From Neoarius graeffei (Eukaryota > Chordata > Actinopteri > Siluriformes > Ariidae), in NCBI RefSeq assembly GCF_027579695.1, contig NC_083581.1:60094200-60158199 (forward strand): 64,000 bases of DNA, read 5' to 3'. Under the pieces are notes generated by a model. The model worked only from the letters and a program-made list of their open reading frames with translations. It did not search any database and was not told the DNA's origin. Made by a program: the position numbers and the translations under genes. This document shows, piece after piece, positions 52,424 through 63,659 of this stretch; within the stretch, counting starts at the first letter, position 1, and every line of letters begins with the position of its first letter.

Positions 52424-55400
52424 CTGTGGAACAGATGCAGAGATGTCAAATTTAAGATACCATCAAAAACCACTGGGATCGGCTCTCAATCCATAGACAC
52501 CCTGATCCTCAATGAATGAATACACTGAAAACCAATACAAATTCATGACTGGTACATAATGTCCTAATGTCCTACCTTACTGCCATAGATGCTTGTTTTG
52601 CGCTGACATATGTGTTCCGTAAATGCCACCATGCTAAAAGAAGCAGTGAGGCCTCCTTCAAATTCCATATTAACAACCTGAAATAGAAAAGAGGAATATG
52701 ACCAAGCACTTTAACTCACATTTGTTAAAGGATACTGTTAGAATCCTTTGTCTAATCAGTCACACACAGTGCCTACGGCCCCTCCTCCACCTTTTCCGTG
52801 CGTAAACAATTCTTTGTTAAGCCTGCGCACACACACCTAATCTTATTACCTCATGTCACCATTTTTGTGCCTTGATTTGTTAAACTGCTGCTAGTATTAG
52901 TGAATGTACCTGATCAGTATTATTCTCATTTGATTGTCATTTTAATAAATTAAATATTTACAAGAAACTGTCTTGTCTGTTTTGCTGCAGTATTACTTGA
53001 AGCCATCCTCTGCCATCACATAATTCACATTGCCTTCAATGATCTAGCACAGGGGTTTTCAAAGTGTGGGAGAGTCAGCCCCCCCTCGGAGAGCAAATAA
53101 ACAACAGCGCCCCCCCTTACAATTTTTGTTGTTGCTATACTTAATGTTCCATTCGTATTTAAAAAAAATGGTTGTTGTACACATTATTTTTTCTTTTTCA
53201 CATTTTAAACATCTGTGCTTTTTAAAACATCTTGTTTTACACATTTTAAACATCTCATAGTATCGTTAGCTAGCACCTCTTTGCAGACAACACACTGTGG
53301 CAGTGGAGCATCTTCAGATCCAGTCCATGAAAATCCAAACTTTAAATAATCGTGGTCATACTTCCTTCTTTTTCCAGTCCCCCAGGATTCCGCGGGCCTT
53401 TTTTGTGATTGTTGAGGGCTAAAATGTCTGATGTTGCGGGGGGTTTCCAAAAAAATTGCGATGAAAGTTGCGGTGTTTAGGTTTTTGTTGCGATTACATT
53501 GCGGGAGGAAGTGAAAGTTGCGAGAAATTGTTGCGATTTTCTCTTTTTGTGATTAAAATTGAGTGATATGTTAAATATTAAGTTATTACTGAAAAACTAT
53601 TGATTAAAAAAACAAAGACACTGAGAAATGGTCCTATAAACAACTTTACCAATATAAAAGATTACCAGGACTACAAAAATGCAGAAAAATAGGCTTTACT
53701 TATCCAAATGCACCTGTTGGTTCAAAAGTTAAAGTGCAGAGAACCTCACAGCACAACATGAAGTTACCTTCAAATATAATATAAATGCCTCAGCTTTCAT
53801 GGAAGAAAAAAAACTATTAATACTAGTACTGTGTGCAGGCAGTCTCTCCTGAAGACTAAATTAAACAATAATTATAAACTAATAAAATAAATGGCTCAGG
53901 CTTCATAGAAGAAAAATAAACAATTTGAACAGAATCTCACAGTATGATGCTGAAGCTGCCTAAACAATGGAAAATAAAATACCATTTTGGCAAAAATGTT
54001 GGCATCCATTAATTTCTTGTATTAAGTAAAAAAATAATAAAGTGCACACAGTCCTTCACTGTAAACATAACACACTTTCAGTAACAGAATTTAAGCCTAC
54101 AGAAACACTGACTCGCACATCATGCAATGTTGCCAGATACTGCTGACGTTTTCCAGTCCAAAATATATTCAAAACCCGCCAAAATGCACTTGAAACCGCC
54201 AATCTGGCAACACTGCGTGCATGCGGCTTCTCTTGAACATAGACATCCAGAAGTAAGGCGGAAGGTAGTTTGTCGATGTCACCTCAAGACGACGCCAACG
54301 GTTGGTCAAATTTGCGGGAAAGTTGCGGTGATTGGATATAATTGCAACACCGCCCTGAATTCGCGGGGATTGGTTGAATTTGCGCTGAAGTTGCAAATCG
54401 CAACATCCTGGAGGCTCTGTTTTTCTTTGCTTGGTCGTCTCCTCACTCCCTGTAGCTTTAGGTACTAAAAATCGATCCATTTTGTCTCTCACGTTGCGCC
54501 CCCCCTGAAGAACTCTGGCGCCCCCCAGGGGAGGCGCGCCCCACACTTTGAAAAGCCCTGATCTAGCATATCACTAGAGTAATTCATTCGTTAATTTAAT
54601 AATTAATAGCAATATTGATTAGTAAAAATCACACAATCACACACACACGGACATCTCCATATACACATTATTCCCTACTGTTAATTTTGGTTTTTCATTT
54701 AATTTTAAATTCAGTGTTATATTTGAATTCTAATTTTTTGTATAATTGTATTATAATTGTTTTGTATAAATGTATTGTATATGAATATATCAATAATAAA
54801 AAAAAGAAAAGAAAAAAAATATATATATATTGATTCGTAAAATTAATGAACTGATATGTTATGAGACCGATTTAATAACGTAATTGCATCCACATAATTT
54901 TGGCGCCTCATGTTAGGACTGGTATTATACCTACATAGCCTGGTGCCTTGTGTGAGGAGTGCAATTGCACCTACGGTACATAATTTTGGTGCACCGTGTG
55001 AGGCATGGTACTATTGTACCCACAATTTTTGGTGCACCATGTGAGGTATGGTACTATTGTACCTACAATACCATATATTTCTGGATATATGACCAACTTT
55101 AAGGACAAAACTAAATTGTCGAACCTGATTTGAGCAGACATCGTTGTCACACTCATAGACACAGCGACCGTATGGACCTGTTTTCAAGGCCTCAGTTACT
55201 GACTCAATATCAGGAACTGAATTCCTGCACACAACTGACACTGGCCAGCTTACCCATCCCTAGAACACAAAGTACCAAAAGATTAGCAGGAGAGGTCTTT
55301 AAGCGTCTTCTTTCAAAATGGCAAATCAATATAGTCGTACTCAATATCGTATGCATATGACAAATATAACAGGTATAGCATTCAGATTCAGGGGAAGGAA

Positions 55401-58400
55401 AAGGAAAAATGCAGCTTAAGTAAACTTTACCTTTCTCACTCTGTCCAGGTAGATTTTCTTTGCAGAATAAGGACAGTCTTTTTCTACAGAACAATCTAAG
55501 CAACGATTTGCTGCTCCTGGTGGCTAAATAAAAAGACACATTATTTCAGTTATTTCACATTTCATTATCAGCAGATTGTAACTATAGATTTTGTTGGAGA
55601 AGGCCGACATTAGTAATGACATAACCTCAAACAAAATTAAGTTGAGACACTATCACACTTGATGTACTGTATGCTAAAGAAGAAGAACTTTATTTATCAC
55701 ACATACCCGTACTTGGGCGGCAGGGTGGTGTAGTGGTTAGCACTGTCGCCTCACAGCAAGAAGGTTCTCGGTTCAAGCCCAGCAGCCTTGCTTGTGAACA
55801 CATGTGCATGTTCACTGCTTCACACACGTGAGCAATGAGCACACACACATACCCAGAGCAGTGGACAGCTATGCTACAGCCTGGGGAGCAGCTGGAGGTT
55901 AGACCACCCCATGTTAACTTAACCTGCATGTCTTTGGACTGTGAGGGAAACCGGAGCACCCGGAGGAAACCCACACAGACACGGGGAGAACATGCAAACT
56001 CCACACAAAAAGGCCCCTGTCGGCTGTTGGACTCGAACCCAGAACCCTCTGAGGCGACAGTGTTAACCACTACAGCACCGTGAATTTTAGAGTAGCCATG
56101 TGATAGGCAGTTGAGAGTCAACAACATATAGTCATCCAGCATACACTAAAGCAGGTTATTTTGAGCTATACCTTCAACTGTGTTCAAGGCAATCTCAACC
56201 AGAGTTCAAGGTAATAAAATGGGTACCGTATGAGTACATGTGGCTACTGCTTATAAATAAAATTGTTTCCTGATACAATGTCCACACAGTAAATATAGCA
56301 TATATAAATGTTATCAATTATAATCGCCTCATTTCTTGCAAGAATCACCAAGCTGTGAGTAGCATCAGGGCTTGGAGTATTTTGGTTACCAATTTTGTTT
56401 ACTGCGTTTTGTTCCAAATACAGTGCTGTGAACTAGATGTCATCTCATCTCATCATCTCTAGCCACTTTATCCTGTTCTACAGGGTCGCAGGCAAGCTGG
56501 AGCCTATCCCAGCTGACTATGGGCGAAAGGCGGGGTACACCCTGGACAAGTCGCCAGGTCATCACAGGGCTGACACATAGACACAGACAACCATTCACAC
56601 TCACATTCACACCTACGGTCAATTTAGAGTCACCAGTTAACCTAACCTGCATGTCTTTGGACTGTGGGGGAAACCGGAGCACCTGGAGGAAACCCACACG
56701 GACACGGGGAGAACATGCAAACTCCACACAGAAAGGCCCTCGCCGGCCACGGGGCTTGAACCCGGACCTTCTTGCTGTGAGGCGACAGCGCTAACCACTA
56801 CACCACCGTGCCACCCATGAACTAGATCCATTTTCAAAATAGTAAGAAAGTATTTGTTCGTGAATTGTCTTGGAAGAATTATTTAGTACTAATGAGCACA
56901 TTTTTTTGTTTCACAAGTGTAGTGTAAAGACTAAAATAAAAAATAAAATTAAAAAATTAAAGCGAATAGCAGAAGTTTGATATCGGCTTTTCAATATATC
57001 GGCCAAAAAACTCAAAAAAACAAAACAAACAAACAAACAAAAAAACTTTCATTTGACCTTTCAGAAGGACCAAACAAAAGCTGTGATAATCAAAAGGTCA
57101 ATTTTCTTAAAATAAACACTACTTACTTGATATCGAATCAGTAGCCTTGGTGAACCACGAGGTGAATTTCATTTATCTTTTTACTCTGCTGATTATCTTC
57201 CGATACTACAAAGTTATAATGAGGTCTCTCTTATTTGTTTCTGGTTCTGACTGGTTCCGAATTTTATCAAGAAATAGAACGGGTAATCGAACTTGATCAG
57301 GATAAGTGCTGATTGGTTACGAAGTTTCGCTATTCTTATTCTGTTCTTACATTCTTGTATTCGTTCTTGTGTACCTTTGATAACGTGAGATCAACTGTTC
57401 GTATCATGAGATCATGAGTCACCATTCTGGTGATTGTAATGCTTGTGTGTATGCGCATGCACAGTGCGCTATTGTTACACTCATTCTTACAACACTATGA
57501 CATAGTGGCTACTGCCTCGCTTCGCCTTTATGAGGCAGTAGCCACAATAAACCAGAGTTGACAAGTTTTCCAGCAACATTTCCAGCCTGGCTACATCTCA
57601 AAACCCACAAAAAAAAAAGATTTATATATACATATATATATATATATATTTCATTTCATTATCTCTAGCCGCTTTATCTTTCTACAGGATCACAGGCAAG
57701 CTGGAGCCTATCCCAGCTGTCTACGGGCGAAAGGCGGGGTACACCCTGGACAAGTCGCCAGGTCATCACAGGGCTGACACATAGACACAGACAACCATTC
57801 ACACTCACATTCACACCTACGGTCAATTTAGAGTCACCAGTTAACCTAACCTGCATGTCTTTGGACTGTGGGGGAAACCGGAGCACCCGAAGGAAACCCA
57901 CGCGGACATGGGGAGAACATGCAAACTCCGCACAGAAAGGCTCTCGCCGGCCATGGGGCTCGAACCCGGACCTTCTTGCTGTGAGGCGACAACGCTAACC
58001 ACTGCACCACCGTGCCACCCCATATATATGAGTGATTCCACGCTTATGGGTACTGAAATGGGGACATGAACTTATTTTTAAAACTTCACCTAAAACCATT
58101 TCTTTTTTTACCATCAGGTCACAAAACATGTAATCTTTAATGAATGATATGTTAAAAGATAACTTTAATTTTCTGAGATGTAATAAAAACATATTTATAT
58201 GCCAAAGTCAAGCCTATGAGTTCCAAAATGATGTCTGTTACATTACTTCTGTTACGATTGTCCATCTCGCGTCTGTTACAAATTAATTACAATCTAGCTA
58301 TATACCATGTTAATCTTATTGAAAGAATGTGTATGTTTATTCTACTACACATGTTTATTAATTATATTTGCTAAAACATCACCTTCCTATGTTTCAAAAA

Positions 58401-61400
58401 GTAATTCTACATTGTTAAAATTGAGAATATATATGTCCACAACACTTCTGTTACGTTCTGACTTTGGCATATAAATATGTTTTTATTACATCTCAGAAAA
58501 TTAAAGTTATCTTTTAACATATCATTCATTAAAGATTACATGTTTTGTGACCTGATGGTAAAAAAGAAACGGTTTTAGGTGAATTTTTAAAAATAAGTTC
58601 ATGTCCCCATTTCAGTACCCATAAGCGTGGAATCACTCATATATATACATACACACACTACCGTTCAAAAGTTTGGGGTCACTTTGAAATGTCCTTATTT
58701 TTGAAAGAAAAGCACTGTTCTTTACAATGAAGATCACTTTAAACTAATCAGAAATCCACTCTATACATTGCTAATGTGGTAAATGACTATTCTAGCTGCA
58801 AATGTCTGGTTTTTGGTGCAATATCTCCATAGGTGTATAGAGGCCCATTTCCAGCAACTCTCACTCCAGTGTTCTAATGGTACAATGTGTTTGCTCATTG
58901 CCTCAGAAGGCTAATGGATGATTAGAAAACCCTTGTACAATCATGTTAGCACAGCTGAAAACAGTTGAGCTCTTTAGAGAAGCTATAAAACTGACCTGCC
59001 TTTGAGCAGATTGAGTTTCTGGAGCATCACATTTGTGGGGTCGATTAAATGCTCAAAATGGCCAGAAAAATGTCTTGACTATATTTTCTATTCATTTTAA
59101 TATTATGGTGGTAAATAAAAGTGTGACTTTTCATGGAAAACACAAAATTGTCTGGGTGACCCCAAACTTTTGAATGGTAGTGTATAATTTGAGCGTAGGA
59201 AACGGAGACATGTTTTTTTCTTTTCATCAGATATTATGTGGGAAAGAGGCGTTTCACATATTTATGATGGACAGACATTATCCACTCCACAACCCCCTTT
59301 TCTTTTCCTAATATACCCTCACCGGCCACTTTAACAGGAACTTGTTCTTGAATCTCAAACTCCTGTTCTTGGCTGGCAGGAGTGGAACCCAGTGTGTTCT
59401 TCTGCTGTTGCATGCAGAGATGCTTTTCTGCTCACCACGGCTATAAAGAGTTGCTATGTGTCGCTATAGCCTTCCTGGCAGCTCAAACCAATCTGTCCAT
59501 TTTCCTCTGACCTCTCTTACCACCTACCTCTGCCCCACCTACCTCTATGAGCCGCCATTGCATTTTCATGTGCTCGGTTATAAAACAGCTTTATTCAGTT
59601 GAAAACTAACCTTGTTTTCTTTTCGGAAATGGCTGAGGGATCCAAATGATGAAACTTTTATGCACCTGTAAATCATAAAACAAGAAACTCGTTTAAATAA
59701 AATGGTTTTTTCCCCGATTTATAAAACTCTTTGGCCCATGTTTTTTTATAATAAAGCAAACAAACAGAACAGATTTGTTGTTTTTATATTCCAAACCTGC
59801 GTCCTCCAGCCCAGTGATGAATCAGGTCCAGGTCATGGCAGGATTTGGCTAGAAGAGCAAAAGAGCTCTCTGCCTCATTTCTCCAATTTCCTCTCACAAA
59901 GGAGTGAGCAAAGTGGTAAAAGCCCACCTGACAAAAAGATCATATACATGAATGCACGTTAATCTGAATAATGTGCTATTTGTTTTTAGTATAAAACACA
60001 GTGGTGATTATAGAAAATCACACGCGCTGATTGGTCGAGAGATTCAGACTATTTCTCAATAATCACCTTGAGCGACTTGGCAAAATGGTGACCAATCGTT
60101 TCGTCACTGTAAGTTAGGAAGAATGAGAAATTATGAAAGAAAATGCTGTTCCGAAAAGCACTAAAGATGCTACGAAGTTTGGTCTAAAACTATTCAAAGG
60201 TAAGGTGGAGTTATGAGTTATTTTATCGATTTCAAAAAGTATTTTATGTGAGTCGGCATCGATAAGCGACAAGTCTGCACGCATTACGTTTGCATGCCGC
60301 TTTTGAAGTGTGAAATAAATTATTTTAAAATAAATCGCCTGTGTATTTATACTAAAACAATTATCCACCTCAGGCTCAGTGAATAATAACCTCAACTTCG
60401 TCTCTGTTATTATTTAAATAATATTGGCTGGCATTGAGTGGCATATCAGATATATTCCATTCAGCCAGCATGATACTGAATGGAATATATCTGATATACT
60501 ATGAACCCTGATATACTATGAACCTCACAGCAAGAAGGTTCCGGGTTCTAATCCAGCAGCCCGTGAGGGCCTTTCTGTGTGGCGTTTGCATGTTCTCCCC
60601 GTGTCTGCATGGGTTTCCTCTGGGTGCTCCGGTTTCCCCCACAATCCAAAGACATGCAGTTAGGTTGACGTGGGGCGGCCTTGGGCTGAGGTGCCCTTGA
60701 GCAAGGTACCTGACCCCTGACTGCTCCCCGGGCGCTCTGGTGTGGCTGCCCACTGCTCTGAGTGTGTGCGTGTGTTCACTGCTTCAGATGGGTTAAATGC
60801 AGAGGATGAATTTCACTGTGCTTGAAGTGTGCATGTGATGAATAAAGGTTTCTTCTTCTTCTGTTCTACAGGTTCGCAGGCAAGCTGGAGCCTATCCCAG
60901 CTGACTACGGGCAAAAGGCAAGGTACACCGTGGACAAGTCACCAGGTCATCACAGGGCTGCCAGGCAATATTATTAATATTATTATACATACACACTTCT
61001 TATCAGCATTCTTGAAGGCCAATGCTAGCTTACCCGTGAGTCGGAGCTGTCAGCACAGCAGTGAAGTCACCTTCCAGCTGGTGTAGTGTTCATCAGTAGT
61101 ATTAGTAAATGCTAATAAAACAGTCAAGCTAGTGCTATCGAGAACAAGTAGCGCAGGCTACCGACTGAGAAACTAAAATTTCTGTCTACAGACTCTTCTT
61201 CCATGCACGCTCGCTACAGTATTTTTCAATCATACTTAAGTATTCATTTCCCTGTGTAATTTACTTAGTTACTTTTAAAATCAACATTGACAGCTACACA
61301 CAACGGAGCAACCTGGCAGCCAAAATTCTCTCAAAATATTCCGTAATTAACGAAGCAAACCTGGCGGCCATGTTTGTTTACAAATTTTCCAAGTTGCTCA

Positions 61401-62657
61401 CTAGCACAGAAGTTTTACATCTCCGACGTGTCCCTTTTCCAGTTTTTCGATGTCCGTTGGTATGTTTTTCTCTTGTAAATATGCGTAGTCTTTCTGATGT
61501 TCAATGCATCTGTCTCTTTCCCGGCAGACAAAGAAATGATTGTGTGCATGCACAGCAAAAAATGTTTCTCACTGGATATCTATGCTCCGATGTGTGACAT
61601 CATGTTGTCTTGACAACGTGCAATATCATAACAATATTGCACACTCATTCTCCATTGAGTAGAATGGCGTAATACACGTACACTACCGTTCAAAAGTTTG
61701 GGGTCACCCAGACAATTTTGTGTTTTCCATGAAAAGTCACACTTTTATTTACCACCATAAGTTGTAAAATGAATAGAAAATATAGTCAAGACATTTTTCT
61801 GGCCATTTTGAGCATTTAATCGACCCCACAAATGTGATGCTCCAGAAACTCAATCTGCTCAAAGGAAGGTCAGTTTTATAGCTTCTCTAAAGAGCTCAAC
61901 TGTTTTCAGCTGTGCTAACATGATTGTACAAGGGTTTTCTAATCATCCATTAGCCTTCTGAGGCAATGAGCAAACACATTGTACCATTAGAACACTGGAG
62001 TGAGAGTTGCTGGAAATGGGCCTCTATACACCTATGGAGATATTGCACCAGAAACCAGACATTTGCAGCTAGAATAGTCATTTACCACATTAGCAATGTA
62101 TAGAGTGGATTTCTGATTAGTTTAAAGTGATCTTCATTGAAAAGAACAGTGCTTTTCTTTCAAAAATAAGGACATTTCAAAGTGACCCCAAACTTTTGAA
62201 CGGTAGTGTAGGATGAGCGATATGCTCACAATATTGCATGCTATCGAACCAAATAAATGAAACCCACTAGAAGGGAATAGAATACATGTTTTTATTCCAT
62301 TGAAAAAGTGTCCTGTCTGGATAATAATCTCCGATATTCACCTAGTAAGCAAATAATTGTTCAATAATAAAACTGAACTCACTGGTTCTAAGTGTTGAAT
62401 ATGAATGACATCCCCAATGGCTCCACTGTCAATCAGCACCTGAAAGATGAAGGTAGATCTTCGTTCGCCAGCTCTCACTGTGCTAACAGACATCTCTCTT
62501 GGAGTCACCCCTTCAAAATCGGACGGTGAAGAAACTGAAATGTGCTTACTTTTATTTTTCTGATGAATGGGTCGTATTGGAGAACATGGCACACTGTTAG
62601 CATTACACCACACTGAACGCAAGTCTCAGCAATCTCTGTGCAGTCCTCTAGAGTCAC
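52262..62657 (-). CDS. Gfo/Idh/MocA-family oxidoreductase, multi-exon, partial
   Basis: Eight exons join to 843 bases (281 codons) without a stop. All boundaries follow AG/GT rules and the phases agree. Enzymes of this family are NAD(P)-dependent oxidoreductases acting on sugars or related alcohols, usually soluble. The Rossmann N-terminus should lie beyond the right edge. Visible here are the end of the nucleotide-binding domain ([14 protein letters not shown]), the catalytic-type histidine and aspartate in [12 protein letters not shown], the cysteine-rich loop [20 protein letters not shown], and the C-terminal beta-sheet domain ([20 protein letters not shown]). The last exon was not found. 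Substrate and gene name cannot be told from sequence. Confidence 0.9.
52576..52677 (-). CDS. Oxidoreductase exon 7
   Basis: 34 codons, [20 protein letters not shown] and [14 protein letters not shown]. The acceptor is TTCTATTTCAG and the donor GTAGGA. The intron before it is about 2.4 kb and contains a hAT element. Confidence 0.92.
53205..53375 (-). pseudogene. Remnant BED-type N-terminus of hAT transposase
   Basis: The frame reads [20 protein letters not shown], then [17 protein letters not shown] and CLKC. The KRKYD...YIKFGF start and the CxxC pair are characteristic of a hAT transposase family with a BED zinc finger. Coding sequence beyond this point is lost. Confidence 0.75.
53380..54415. 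repeat. Nested repeat rich in TTGCG motifs
   Basis: The segment between CCCAGGATTCCGCGGGCC and GCAACATCCTGGAGG interrupts the hAT copy. Both flanks of the segment are full of TTGCGA/TTGCGG words in one orientation. It may be another nested TIR element. Its boundaries are approximate. Confidence 0.5.
54570..55120. other. Intron of the oxidoreductase gene
   Basis: AT-rich. Near 54895-55070 there are three or four diverged copies of a unit of about 55 bp containing TTGGTGCACCRTGTGAGG and TACTATTGTACC. Confidence 0.5.
55125..55259 (-). CDS. Oxidoreductase exon 6
   Basis: 45 codons from [20 protein letters not shown] through [20 protein letters not shown] to VCSNQ. The donor is GTTCGA, weak but supported by the perfect protein continuation into exon 7. 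Confidence 0.9.
55431..55523 (-). CDS. Oxidoreductase exon 5, cysteine-rich loop
   Basis: 31 codons from [20 protein letters not shown] to KIYLDRVRK. The acceptor is TTTTTATTTAG and the donor GTAAAG. It is typical of one Gfo/Idh subfamily. Confidence 0.92.
55678..56084. mobile_element. Chimeric V-SINE: reverse copy with an extra forward head
   Basis: A reverse-strand V-SINE with AATAAAGG-type tail (from GAAGAAGAACTTTATT at 55680 to the head at 56084) has a forward tRNA-like head (GGTGGTGTAGTGGTTAGCAC, about 55720-55790) inside its tail. The two heads are inverted relative to each other. Confidence 0.75.
56090..56428. other. Intron of the oxidoreductase gene, nothing recognised
   Basis: No exon-like or repeat sequence is identified here. 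Confidence 0.4.
56439..56817 (-). mobile_element. V-SINE copy with 10-bp target duplication
   Basis: Full-length reverse copy with TGAACTAGAT at 56429-56438 and 56818-56827. Confidence 0.95.
56830..57640. other. Intronic sequence with a small hairpin
   Basis: A perfect 14-bp inverted repeat, GTGGCTACTGCCTC (57505-57518) and its complement (57532-57545), lies here. The remainder is not recognised. Confidence 0.5.
57651..58020 (-). mobile_element. V-SINE copy between TA-rich runs
   Basis: Full-length reverse copy. ATATAT runs on both sides probably contain the target duplication. Confidence 0.9.
58023..58646. mobile_element. Element with 188-bp terminal inverted repeats
   Basis: The arms 58023-58210 and 58459-58646 are almost perfect inverted copies, starting at GAGTGATTCCACGCTTATGG and ending at GCCAAAGTCA. 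The 248-bp centre repeats TCTGTTAC several times. No protein is present. The TA-rich ends hide any target duplication. Confidence 0.85.
58656..59182. mobile_element. Tc1-type MITE, copy 2
   Basis: A complete 527-bp copy of the MITE at 34345-35902, without the inner insertion. The ends are CACTACCGTTCAAAAGTTTG and the complement of CACTACCATTCAAAAGTTTG. TA follows at the right. Confidence 0.93.
59327..59560 (-). mobile_element. Tc1-type transposon remnant
   Basis: The left end (CACCGGCCACTTTAACAGGA) and fragments on the minus strand (GCCAAGAACAGGAG, GTGAGCAGAAAAGCATCTC) match, from memory, a common fish Tc1 family. It is strongly deleted and lacks a clear right end. Confidence 0.55.
59611..59665 (-). 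CDS. Oxidoreductase exon 4
   Basis: One base plus 18 codons, [18 protein letters not shown]. The phase-2 junction with exon 3 restores an arginine codon. The donor is GTTAGT. Confidence 0.9.
59797..59927 (-). CDS. Oxidoreductase exon 3, catalytic histidine
   Basis: 43 codons plus two bases: [20 protein letters not shown], then [20 protein letters not shown] and GGR. It carries the HxxD-type active-site residues. The 2.5 kb intron upstream holds several mobile elements. Confidence 0.92.
59975..60430 (+). mobile_element. Element E (probable, hairpin-ended type)
   Basis: CACGCGCTGATTGGTCGAG lies near the left end, resembling the motif in elements B and D. At about 60135 a frame reads [20 protein letters not shown] and FKG up to a donor GTAAGG. 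A small palindrome (GAATAATAAC and complement) lies near the right end, directly beside element C copy 3. The boundaries are uncertain. Confidence 0.45.
60523..60861 (+). mobile_element. V-SINE with AATAAAGG-type tail, head truncated
   Basis: Starts inside the tRNA-like head (CCTCACAGCAAGAAGG), carries the full core, and ends AATAAAGGTTTCTTC. It is inserted beside the hairpin of element C. Confidence 0.88.
60862..60965 (-). mobile_element. V-SINE tail fragment
   Basis: Only the tail part (TGTTCTACAGGTTCGCAGGC to CATCACAGGGCTG) is present, in reverse orientation, directly after the previous SINE. Confidence 0.85.
61681..62208. mobile_element. Tc1-type MITE, copy 3
   Basis: A complete 528-bp copy with TA on both sides (61679-61680 and 62209-62210), inserted in element C. 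Its uninterrupted sequence CCTCTATACACCTATGG gives the empty site for the insertion at 34692. Confidence 0.95.
62383..62439 (-). CDS. Oxidoreductase exon 2
   Basis: 19 codons, [19 protein letters not shown]. The acceptor is TTCATCTTTCAG and the donor GTGAGT. The [14 protein letters not shown] phrase opens the C-terminal domain in this family. Confidence 0.9.
62550..62657 (-). CDS. Oxidoreductase exon (first visible)
   Basis: 36 codons in phase 0, from [16 protein letters not shown] to [12 protein letters not shown]. The acceptor is CCTGTGTCCAG and the donor GTAAGC. This is the end of the nucleotide-binding domain, where family members have the CHVLRYDP-like turn. Confidence 0.9.
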
Positions 62658-62659
62658 CT

Positions 62660-63112
62660 GGACACAGGAATAAAAATTAAAAGGTATGAAAAGTATTATT
62701 AATTTTATTAGTCTAAACAAGACAAACAAACCTGTAGGAGCCTGGGAAAACCTTTCTCATAGTAAAGAGTTCTACTATACACAGTAAGGTCCATAATTCT
62801 GAGGCCACGTCGAAAATCCTTAACTTAATCAATAAGTCTTTCCATATACTGCACTTTCATAAATGGAATATATTGTCAAGTTTAAATTGTGTATTTTTTT
62901 ATGTTTAAAGCATTTAGCAGATTGATTGACAGAAGTGCTTTGTATCCTCCATTAAAAACACATCCTAATGATGGATGGATGATTTCTTGCTCATCACACC
63001 AATGAGGGAAAGACCTGGGGTGGGGTTCCCAAAAGCATCGTAGCACAAAGATCATCGTTAAATCGTAGAGCGAGTATCACAGTGAACACTCTCTCGCCTA
63101 GTTAAGATGCTC
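62660..63112. other. Intron of the oxidoreductase gene, nothing recognised
   Basis: A possible Tc1-like scrap (ATTCTGAGGCCACGTCG near 62796) is seen but no second end. Confidence 0.35.
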
Positions 63113-63115
63113 TTA

Positions 63116-63657
63116 AGGCCAATTTATGCTGACAACCCAGTCCTCGCAGACGGTGTCGCAGATAGCGTCTGCGTAGCCCCCCCACCTTCGCAGACGCTCT
63201 GCGCGCACCTCCCAAAAATTGTGACCACCGCAGAAGCCTCGCAGACAGCGCCACAGACAAGAGGGCTCTGATTGGTCCACTCTACCCGCTGTACACGCAC
63301 TTCTGCTTCCCTACTTTCCCGGTTTGCTTTGTTTTCACGACCGGCATTTTTAAAAACACAAGCGAAGATGGAGCAGCATGAAGAGCGGTTGATTGAGGAA
63401 GTGAGGAAGTACGTACATCTATACGACTCCAGTTCTAGTCATTATAAAAAAAAAAAAAGTTCTAGTCATTATAAGTAACCGGAGGATAAACACTCCACTA
63501 ACCACACCCACCAACTACTCCTAGCGACTTCGCGCCCCCTTGCGTTGTGCCGGTGAATAACATCGCGCACGCCTATTACTCCCCGCTCAACAATAAATTA
63601 CAACTGTCTGCGAAAAGCTATCTGCGAAAGCCTTGTCGCAAGAGCATGCAGAGGCCT
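63116..63657 (+). mobile_element. Harbinger-type element with MADF-like ORF
   Basis: The ends read AGGCCAATTTATGC and the complement of AGGCCTCTGCATGC. TTA lies on both sides (63113-63115 and 63658-63660). CGCAGACG-type motifs repeat in both halves. A short ORF resembling a MADF/Myb-like DNA-binding start is kept. No transposase is present. Confidence 0.75.
63368..63478 (+). pseudogene. Remnant MADF-like DNA-binding protein
   Basis: The frame reads MEQHEERLIEEVRKYVHLYD, then SSSSHYK, a lysine run and SSSHYK to a stop. LIEEVRKYVHLYD...YK is the usual first helix region of MADF domains, which Harbinger elements encode beside their transposase. A duplicated TTCTAGTCATTATAA around an A run marks where the rest was lost. 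Confidence 0.65.
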
Positions 63658-63659
63658 TT

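Larger units (their letters stand above)
53050..54560 (-). mobile_element. hAT element with BED-type ORF, in the oxidoreductase intron
   Basis: The ends read CAGGGGTTTTCAAAGTGTGG and the complement of CAGGGCTTTTCAAAGTGTGG. ATCTAGCA is duplicated at 53042-53049 and 54561-54568, an exact 8-bp hAT signature. A BED-finger start is kept on the minus strand. The middle is occupied by another repeat. Confidence 0.95.
60408..62330 (-). mobile_element. Element C, copy 3, with three insertions
   Basis: In reverse orientation: palindrome remnant at 60415-60516, V-SINE pieces (60523-60965), the body, a Tc1-type MITE (61681-62208), and the end with AAAAAGTGTCCTGTC near 62318. The minus-strand frame near 61371 starts [20 protein letters not shown], matching the other C copies. 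Confidence 0.65.
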
